Origin: Tipula vernalis
Lineage: Eukaryota > Arthropoda > Insecta > Diptera > Tipulidae
Direction of reading: 5' to 3'
Length of the DNA: 64,000 nt
Assembly: GCA_958295665.1 (NCBI GenBank)
Contig: OY282560.1
Coordinates: forward strand, 268,313,315-268,377,314
This document shows positions 56,036 to 64,000 of this stretch, in pieces. Under the pieces are notes generated by a model. The model was not told the origin of the DNA. It did no database searches and worked only from the letters and a program-made list of their open reading frames with translations. The position numbers and the translations under genes were made by a program. Position 1 is the first letter of the stretch, and every line of letters begins with the position of its first letter.

Positions 56036-57920
56036 TTATTTTGGATCGGTTCTCGTGTTCACTTGGTGTATCGGTCTGGGTGTTTCTCTTTCCGAACGCA
56101 TTTTCCCAGCACTTGCATTCGGATACAGGTTTTCCGACATACGTTTCTGGCAAACTAGACAATTGGGTTTTCTAAAGCCTGGCCGGCCACAACCGAAACA
56201 AAATACTTTTAAAAACTCCTGGGGGCAGTCTTGATATCTATGCCCGATGTCATAACAATTCCAGCATATCAAAGAATTGTCTTTGTCAGTTATTGGTCCA
56301 AGAGGCGTTCTGCTTAGTGATGATATATTATGCTCAGGTACCAATAATTCCGTCCCATATGTTATTGCTAAATTTTACATAAGTGATATTCGTGGTTCGT
56401 CAGACGAGTGACTCAATGTTTTTCCGTAATGATACAAATTGGCCGCTCTAGAAGTGTTCGGATTCCATTCAATCTTCGTACCAGTTTGGCAATTGCTATT
56501 GTTTTGAGGCAATTTCTGATAATATGGTTCAATTTTGGATAAATCAGCAATGTTTGACTGTTCGTCTTCACAATAACCTGAATAATAATCAAAAGTTAGC
56601 TGATTTATATTAGATGAACGAACTCGATTTGGAGTATTAGTGAATCTTCCAGACGAGTTTGAATTCCACAAGTCTTCATATTTTTGACAGAGCAAACGGA
56701 GCTCTTCAACATTATTAAAATGAATTGGAAGAGTTCTTTCCTACAACTGAGTGTTCATATTTTTACGCAAACGATCAAGAAGCTCAGCTTCCGAGAATCT
56801 GTTTATTAGTTTCACATTTAACGTCTGAATCTCTAGTAAGAAATCGTTAAACGATTCGTTCGAGCATTGAAACCTACTTTGGATACGACAATTCCAATGT
56901 ATCCAATTCGCGGTGGGATAGGTATAAAGAAATACCCAAAACCAATGCTCAGCAGTACCTTCTAAAAACCGATGAATAATATTGATTAAATTGGAAACTT
57001 TATAGTTTTCACGAGCAGCCATATTGATATATTTATCTAAATACCTGTATGAGTTCCTTGTGCTCGAAGGACCAGCATATTGTAAATTAGGTACTTCGAA
57101 ATGGTGTTTATTGGGCAATTCGTAGTCGCTGAGTGGATCAAATGCATTTATAATTTTCTGCCGTGAGTCAGGTATAAATGCGGGCATTTCAATCAACGAA
57201 TGACCCGGACTTGATGTTGCTACTACTCCTCTAGAGTTACCTGCTAAATTAGGGACCCTATTGTTCCCAATTATTGCGCTAGTATTCTTTACTTGTTCTG
57301 CCATATTCCAGCTTGGTCTTGCATCTTACAAAATTGTTTTTCTTGATTATCTGTTTCGTTTGACAGTTTATCATTCATTAAATTTGGATTTGCATGCTTT
57401 TGTGATAGAACTAATTTTTCGGCTGTTTAGAGCATTAGAACTAATGTTTTACTGTACTGCCTTTCCTAGCTTGTGGTGGGATTTCTCTAAATTCCCTGAC
57501 TAAACTTCGTTGGTGTCTTTGTAATTGTTCAATAATTATTTTCAAGCTTCGGAGCTCACCATGAGTGTTATGCAAACGTGATGACATTGCTAATAATAAC
57601 CGCTTAAATTGAAGTGAAGAAAATTCCTGAGGCAAATCTGACACAAGTTTGGAAATTTCTTGATATTTAGCAAAACACAAGTCTCGTTCTAATTCTGGAG
57701 ATGTAATGACATGACTATCTTTAGGTCTACATTTTGTGTCATCTCGTTCCCGCCTTAAAGAGTCTACTAGTAACTGTTCAGCACCCTGCCGATTTTTTAC
57801 AATACCCCGTACCATAAATTCTACTTCCAACACTTCCTGGCTTAAAAATTGCATTAATTCTGATTCGGAAGATATGTTTACAAAATGAAAACAGAATTCG
57901 TAAAGTTGCATTATTGTCAT
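56036..57920 (-). pseudogene. Ty3/gypsy gag
   Basis: The 5' part (57920-57441, ending with SLVREFREIPPQARKG) is helical and charged. The capsid-like part (57304-56741) includes LDKYINMAARENYK, FLEGTAEHWFWVFLYTYP and RFQCSNESFNDFLLEIQTL. After a break comes a spacer (56695-56375) and a nucleocapsid with CWNCYDIGHRYQDC and CFGCGRPGFRKPNC zinc knuckles (56344-56036). Stops at 57441, 56741 and 56375 divide it into at least four pieces. Confidence 0.78.
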
Positions 57921-58795
57921 CGCATTTCACATGTTTCCTTCACTCGAATTTACATAATTGTCAACATTTTAATTAAAAAATTTATTTGTTTCGGTAGTGT
58001 CAAAAATAATTTACGTTCTTTAAGATTATCTCTTTGTTTGGCAACGTTTTCTTGTAAATTAAACACAAAGAATATTTAAAAATATATTTCAACTGTAAAT
58101 CATTTTATTGTTTTATTTAAAAAAATAATAATAATAATTGTATGCAACATATTTTTTAAAAGGTACTATTGAAATCAAAAACATAATTAAATTTGATATA
58201 AATTTTTCATTTCTTTCTCGTCTTTGCTGTTATTATTTTAATTTTCTGTAAATTATGTAAGCAAAAAACAAAACAAAAATTGTTTTTTGCAATAATAATA
58301 ATAATGAAAAAATAATTACTAAATTTTCTGTATGTGGCTGTGTGTGTTTGTATTTATATCCCAAATGTAATTAATGGCAATGTTTACATTATTTATAATT
58401 TTATTTCTTGTGTAGTTATTATTCTTACAAAATTAAATATTATAAAACTGGAAACTAATAACACAAATAAATTTTTTTTTATATAATAAGCAGAATTTGT
58501 TTTTAAAATCAACATTAAACACAGAAAGCAAATAAATAAGATTAATTTCGAAAGTCAACATCATAAATTCTTAACATACCAAGAGTATTATAAATTACAT
58601 GCAAGGTATGTGCGGTTTGAAATTTAATAGATTAGTTAAAAATTGTAATTTGGTATGCTATAATTTTTTGTTTTGCAATATGCTGAGAATTTAAACACCT
58701 TACAAGCCATTTTTGCCAATTCAACTGGTTATTAACCTTAAATTGCACTGAGCATTAGCTTGCCTGGTTCAAAGTGCAACATTGGTTTTGGGGCG
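57921..58795. other. AT-rich non-coding region
   Basis: Nothing recognisable; a gypsy 5' LTR would be expected on this side but no repeat partner is present to define it. Confidence 0.45.
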
Positions 58796-59161
58796 ATTAA
58801 ATGAAAAGACTTGGGCATGTTCGATGCTATTTTGAAAATTGTGAAAATCACTTAAAACGTTCAAACCTGATGCTACACTATGGCCATTTACCAAAATCTC
58901 AGAGATAAGCCCACACCTAGGCTTATATTTCTATAAAGTGGACAGACCAAGCTAATCCGAAACAATTTTTCTTAAGTATTCCAATAAGAAAAATTGTTTC
59001 GGATAGCTTGACCTATCCACTTTATGGAAATATAAGCCCATACCTGGTAACATCTCTGAGATTTTGGTAAATGGCAATAGTGAACAACAATTTCAACAGG
59101 CTTATAATTTTTCACAATTTTCAAAAGTTTGTCGAACATGCCCAAGTCTTTTCATTTAAAT
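58796..59161. repeat. 366-bp palindrome (fold-back element)
   Basis: Left arm 58796-58974 and right arm 58985-59161 are inverted repeats of about 178 bp around a 10-nt loop. The outer ATTAAATGAAAAGACTTGGG and the inner AACAATTTTTCTTA segments pair closely; the middle has diverged. There is no ORF. A partial, more diverged copy of part of the right arm follows at about 59170-59225. Confidence 0.88.
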
Positions 59162-59549
59162 GACTAAAATTTTTCGGAAAGCTTGATCTGTCAACGTTAT
59201 AAAAATATCGCCCGATACCTGGTTCTCCTGCTTATTTACACTTTTTTATGTAGGTCTACACTTTTTCAATACACTTACACTTCTCGTTAATTTGTGTAGC
59301 TACACTTTGTGTGAAATACTTCACACTGGTGGGCACTACCAAGCGTAGCATATAATTTATATTCATATAAATTGTTACGGATGTAATGTAGACTTTCCAT
59401 TAGCTTTTAATACATTTAATCCGCAGATAAAAACGTTTTGGTAAGTTTTGAGATAAAATTGTATTATTTGAAGAAGAAAGAAAAACTTGTAAACATTTTT
59501 TAAAAAGGTTTTGTTTATTTCAAAACATCGAATTTTTTAGAATACAAAA

Positions 59550-59690
59550 TTACGTTGGAGAGTGGCCTCTTATACGTTTTTTTGAAGGGTCAGTTGATGT
59601 TGATGAAGTGTTAATGTCCATGGATGGGTCATCGTAATCTTCTTCGATTTTAGCTGTGAGTGAGGCTTTGTGCATGAAGGTATGCCGCAT
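59550..59690 (-). other. 46-codon acidic open frame, unknown
   Basis: The ATG at 59690 opens MRHTFMHKASLTAKIEEDYD and ends STDPSKKRIRGHSPT. The Asp/Glu-rich then basic composition resembles the C-terminal tail of a transposase or nuclear protein, but no family can be assigned. It could also be a chance frame. Confidence 0.3.
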
Positions 59691-59721
59691 ACATCACATA
59701 TCGTTGTTGTTTTGCTATCTT

Positions 59722-59945
59722 GGCCCTATTGCACCAACTGCTTATCACTAACTACTTATCAACTTATCATAATTTTTGATAATTTTCTGTTGTACCAAAC
59801 TGAAATTTGCTAAATATTTAATTGAGTTACAATAAGTGATAAGCACTCACTTAGCAAAATTAAGTTGCACCAATTCGCGAAATAATAAATGATAAGTATT
59901 ATTTTAATAAGCGATAAGTTTTTCGTAGTTCTGTTGCACCAAAAG
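59722..59945. repeat. Array of TTGCACCAA and GATAAG motifs
   Basis: TTGCACCAA-type words occur near 59731, 59791 (TTGTACCAA), 59865 and 59934. Between them CTTATCA or its complement TGATAAG occurs repeatedly. GGCCCTATTGCACCAAC at 59722 has the look of a DNA-transposon terminus. Confidence 0.5.
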
Positions 59946-60851
59946 TTTTAACTTGTCAATAATCGACTACTTTAATAAAAACTTATCCAAAATATCAATA
60001 AGAAAAATTTCAGTACTCAAATAAATTGATAAGAGCTACAAATTTTAGTGGTATGACGGAAGTCTGTTAAAAACGTTTTTTTGCTGTTATTTTGTTCAAT
60101 TTTAAAAGAGTACTAACACATTTTTCAATAAAATTATTTATTATCCAAACGATTATAAATGATAATGACAATACATGTATGTGTATACAATGTGTTTTCG
60201 AGTTTATAACAACTTCATTTTATTGTATTCTAATAAGTTATAATAATAAGTCAAAGTAAGGACAATTTCATTCTGTTCGATTTAACATAGATGTAAGACA
60301 GTTGCTTTTCGATATTTTAAAATTAAAATAAAACCATCAAATACAGATACATATCGCGACCCTAGAATAATAAAGTTCTAACTAACATTTTGAGTAAAAA
60401 TGAGTTAAGAACGATTTGTTTAAAAACGAGAAATCCTCTTTCAAATGCGACCATTCCCAACTTTTGATTGTTGCTAGATTTGAAGATACGAGTAGTCTAA
60501 GGATGTATCTGCTTCATTTTTCAATATTAATTTAGTAATATACAGTTCTATCATGCAATAATTTCTCTTATTCAACCTTATTCTATCAAAAATTATTGCC
60601 AAATTCACATACAACCTTACCAAATTTATTCAACAGCACATACAACCTTTTTACAGTTTACAAAATATTTTCCCTCCATTTCTTGTGCAGACGTCAAAAA
60701 TTTAGTTCAGTTTAAATCTTGTTACAAAGCACATCGTATTAAATTTTTTTAAAAGTTTATTTAAATTGTATTTAATTTTCACCTGCTGGTCAATGATCAA
60801 AAATATATATTTCACCGTTTTATTGTGTAGTTTCTTGATTGTGTATGAATG

Positions 60852-60925
60852 GTAAGTGTAATTGATTGAAGTGAAATATGTGTTAAATCAAATTATAAGG
60901 TTATGGCTTAAAATGTTTATTTTAG
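60852..60925 (+). other. Intron of the 60.9-kb gene
   Basis: 74 bp, GTAAGTG donor and a pyrimidine-rich acceptor ending TTTTAG; size and sites are typical of dipteran introns. Confidence 0.65.
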
Positions 60926-60931
60926 GTGAAA

Positions 60932-61702
60932 ATGTGTTCATCGCAAAACGATTTTTGTTGGGACTTAGAATTGCAACGTGCATATTCGGAGGACATACCA
61001 ATAGAAATAACAGTAGTTTCTAATAATAATACTGGGCAAATAGAAACAGATTCATATATAGCGTCGAACTATAAGTTATTGGAAAACGACATTGGATGCA
61101 ATCAACTGAAATCAGCGAATTTACCCCCCGATCATTCTATTGAACCACCAAATAATATTTTAATACAAATAATTAATGACCCTTCCATTGAGAATCAAAA
61201 CGAGCCTGTAATAACTGATTCTGAAAATGATTTATCTTCATCGAAAATACTGACACGAAAAAGAGCACGATGAGTGGATGAGTGGAAATCCGTTAGAAAT
61301 CAACGGTTGTACCAATCGGGAGAAGAGTACTTTACGAAATCTGGCAGTGTTAAACCTAAAAAAGGCATAAAAACTTTGAAAAACTGTTCTAATTGCAAAT
61401 ATAAATGCACTGAATTCATTACTTTGGACGAACGGCAATTGCTGTTTGATGAATACTATAAATTAAACCAACAGGGCAAATACGAATTTTTAGTAAGGAC
61501 CACGATACAAATGCCGGTTAAAAGACGCACCAAACTAGAGTCATCACGTAAATGTAATACATTCCAGTATTTTTTCGACATCCGTAATGATCGTGTGCAG
61601 GTATGTAAACTATTTTTTTTGGGCAGACTATGCATTTCTCAAAAGCCAGTTTACACTGTTCATGCGAACAAAGATAAACAATTGGGTATACCTGCAATGT
61701 AA
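60932..61702 (+). pseudogene. One-intron gene of an insect element-associated family, one nonsense codon
   Basis: A 74-bp intron (60852-60925, GTAAGTG to TTTATTTTAG) lies just before the ATG at 60932, so exon 1 is mainly untranslated. The protein begins MCSSQNDFCWDLEL, is acidic for about 100 residues, and meets an in-frame TGA at 61271-61273. The same frame continues DEWKSVRNQRLYQSGEEYF, CSNCKYKCTEF, LDERQLLFDEYYKLNQQ, and a FFDIRNDRVQVCKLFFLGRL block. The Cys motif followed by VCKxFFLxTL-like sequence is widespread in insect proteins that often belong to DNA transposons. I cannot name the catalytic family. It ends at 61702, perhaps short of full length. Confidence 0.65.
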
Positions 61703-62787
61703 CGGGCCATTTATGTAACGGGTTAATCACAAAAAAAATCAAATAAATAAAATAACACAAGAATACATTTTTTGTTTAGTATTTTATATAACACATTATA
61801 ATCCTTAAAAAAAAATATTTATCTAACACAACAAACTAGCATATGAAAAAAATTATAATAATAACAAAAAAATATATTAATTAAATATTTTAGTTAAGAA
61901 AAAAAAATGAATTTAAGTAAGATACAAAAAAATGAAACTATTGTATAATTAATAATTATAAAGAGAAAATAATGATGAAGCCTATTATCAGATGGTTTTT
62001 CAGTTTCCAGAATTTTGATAACCGTCAAAATAACCTATGAAAAAGAATAAAAAAAATGTGTTAAATTTGAAATAAAAGAAAAATATTCTTTCCTAATAAA
62101 TAAAAGACACAAAAAAGAAAATTCTTTCTTCCACCTTGAAATTATTCATTTTATGACATGGGTCAAAACTGTATTTAATTGGGCGCCATCTTCGATTAAG
62201 AAGAAAAAAAAACAACCCGTCACGAGTTTCTTTTTATCCTGGCACGGTACTCTAAAAGCTCTATGAGAACTCAAGGGCGTGGGGTATTGAATAATTTCAA
62301 AGCTATAAAATAAAAAAACACAAATCTCAACTATGTATATTTTGCTATAATTCAGGAAACCAAAAAAAAATATTATGAAATTAAATATGTGTATAGGATA
62401 ATATAGGATCGAAATAAATTTATCTGCTTACCACATGTACGCTTTCCGTTCTTGGACCGTTATCATTTAAATCACCTGACTTGGAACAAAACAAAATTAC
62501 CATGGACTAACTGTTTATTTCGTTAACCATCTGTATGACCTTTCTTATTGTGGCACGAAAAAAAACTCCAGCTATTCTTCCAAATCAGCTCACACGTACA
62601 AAAAAAAATTTATAACACCACTCAAAAAAACTACAAACTAATTATAGTTTGATCCAAATAAAACTAGGAATGGCATAAACTTAGATGGTATCAAAGTAGT
62701 AACAAAAAAAAATTTGTTCAAATTAACACAAAAAAAAACCTTGAACCAAACTAAGTGCAACAACAAATAAATTTTCAAAATTCACTA
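61703..62787. other. AT-rich non-coding region
   Basis: A-rich tracts without ORFs or repeats of note. Confidence 0.5.
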
Positions 62788-62788
62788 A

Positions 62789-62880
<92 letters not shown>
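62788..62880. repeat. (TA)n microsatellite
   Basis: About 93 bp of almost pure AT/TA dinucleotides, with a single interruption near 62815. Confidence 0.97.
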
Positions 62881-62885
<5 letters not shown>

Positions 62886-63144
62886 ATACACGAGTATGTC
62901 TCTCGGCTTTATATAGATTATCAGTCATTATATACTTATAATACAAAAATCCACATACTTTAAAATAATCACTTATACGAGTATCAAAAAAAAAATTATA
63001 TTTACGTAATATTCAGCTAGCTGAAATGTGACGATCCATAAAACTCCAAATCCAAAAAAAAAACCAATCCAATTGTAGTTTTTTAACCAGCCATCCAGTA
63101 ACTTTTCCAATTTGGTTTTTGATGTTGCTTGTCCAACGTCTCTG

Positions 63145-63165
63145 ATTGATTGATTGATTGATTGT
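63145..63165. repeat. (GATT)n microsatellite
   Basis: Four to five GATT units, directly beside the dispersed repeat region. Confidence 0.85.
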
Positions 63166-63229
63166 GAGTGTACGGCCAAGCATTATAGCAAGTCTTCCGG
63201 GCTCCAGGGCACACACCGTACACCCGTTT

Positions 63230-63316
63230 ACACATAACAAAACCGAAGGATTGGATAGGATTATTAGTTGGGACAGACTCGACCCGGTTACAGACACCAA
63301 TGCGATCGATAGTTAG
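63230..63316 (-). repeat. Dispersed repeat, copy 2
   Basis: Reverse complement of 29366-29450 with only a handful of substitutions, including GTGTCTGTAACCGGGTCGAG and ACTAATAATCCTATCC. The similarity fades on both sides. Confidence 0.85.
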
Positions 63317-63531
63317 TAAATAGACGGCACAAAAGACAACACAATCTAACTACATTTTTAGATGATCATTTTCTCTGGAATCCAGGGCCGGATACTCAGG
63401 ACTCCCTAAACCTAAATTAAAAATTATTAATGTTGTAATTTCCCCCTGTTCGCCTTTCATTAATTTACCTCATAAAATAATTAAGAAAATCTAAAATTAC
63501 TAAGCTAAAATTATAATTATAATTATAATTA

Positions 63532-63773
63532 CAGTAGAACTCGCTTATAGCGAACACTCAAGGGACACAATTTTGTTCCCTATAGCCGGTTGTTCATTTT
63601 AATCAAATATTCGTTTACGTTTTATAAACGTAGTTCTTTGTTTGTAGTGTATAAGAAAAAATAAGTGTTCGTGCAAATTCAAGGCACACAACTATATGAC
63701 AAAAACTATATAATCATTATAAGCTTTTTGTTCGTTATATACATGGTTTGGTATAAAAAAACGGATTCTACTG
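63532..63773. mobile_element. Pogo/Tigger-type MITE
   Basis: The 242-bp element starts CAGTAGAACTCGCTTATAGC and ends with the inverse of CAGTAGAATCCG; it is flanked by TA on both sides (63530-63531, 63774-63775). CAGT-type ends and TA targets are those of pogo-like elements. It has no coding capacity and differs from the Tigger at 3.7-5.9 kb. Confidence 0.75.
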
Positions 63774-64000
63774 TATTATAAAAAAACATCAATATAACAA
63801 AATAAAGATAAATTTAAATAAAATAAAGTTGAAATTAAACTTTTTCATGAAATACATAGATTTTATTAATAATTCAATAAATCAATTGGGTACTATAAGT
63901 TATTAAGAATCAACAAATAAAATTAACATACAAATTCTCAGACGACTCTGAAAACTAAATTTTAATTAATAAACATCATAATAACCAATTTTATTACTTA

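Larger units (their letters stand above)
53818..57920 (-). mobile_element. Ty3/gypsy retrotransposon, truncated in the integrase
   Basis: A minus-strand gag-pol occupies 4.1 kb: gag (57920-56036), protease, RT, RNase H and the start of integrase, where it stops abruptly at about 53820 against the hAT gene. No LTR was identified at either end. Many frameshifts break pol. It is a different family from the provirus at 42.6-48.8 kb and has no envelope gene in view. Confidence 0.82.

Noticed and set aside
62788..62880. Origin or matrix-attachment site at the (TA)n tract
   Set aside because: Only a microsatellite is visible; nothing supports a function.

Overview
The window is AT-rich eukaryotic DNA with introns, SINE/LINE-type poly(A) tails, microsatellites and a very dense nest of transposable elements. 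The families present (BEL/Pao, errantivirus-like gypsy with a tRNA-Ser type primer site, LOA-clade LINE with RNase H, Helitron, Tigger/pogo, mariner, PIF/Harbinger with MADF or Myb partner genes, hAT, CACTA-like) fit an insect, most likely a dipteran. The species cannot be named from the sequence. No rRNA, tRNA, CRISPR or clear host housekeeping gene was seen. Best candidates for non-mobile genes are a DUF4806-like multi-exon gene (about 14.8-16.9 kb) and a one-intron gene at 60.9-61.7 kb; both carry defects and may also be element-derived.

Layout. 1-2.9 kb: a young-looking LINE on the minus strand. Its ORF2 has no ATG, overlaps ORF1 in the -1 frame, and a canonical T_TTT_TTA slippery heptamer lies in the overlap. 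3.66-5.87 kb: a complete Tigger/pogo transposon with perfect inverted repeats and an open transposase. 6-6.6 kb: BEL/Pao gag remnant. 8.81-14.76 kb: a complete autonomous Helitron with both termini, the A^T target and an open 1409-residue Rep-helicase, carrying two different tandem arrays. 14.8-17.4 kb: DUF4806-like exons and an unknown ORF. 17.4-22.3 kb: a second LINE with one frameshift and one nonsense codon. 22.6-29.0 kb: a CACTA-like transposase split by a LOA-clade LINE with 13-bp target duplications.

29-42 kb is older debris: a mariner deletion derivative, Jockey and LOA tails, a decayed mariner, two PIF/Harbinger elements with nested palindromes, and a LINE fragment. 42.58-48.83 kb is an errantivirus-like provirus with both LTRs, broken gag, pol and env, and a shortened 3' LTR. 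49-58 kb holds a LOA tail, a hAT transposase and a minus-strand Ty3/gypsy element cut off in its integrase. 58.8-64 kb holds a 366-bp palindrome, a motif array, a one-intron gene, a long (TA)n tract and a pogo-type MITE.

The genes do not form an operon-like pathway. Each set serves its own element: LINE ORF1/ORF2, Harbinger transposase plus DNA-binding partner, and gag-pol-env. Nested insertions on both strands, with a few intact copies among many decayed ones, suggest heterochromatin or a piRNA-cluster-like locus (inference).
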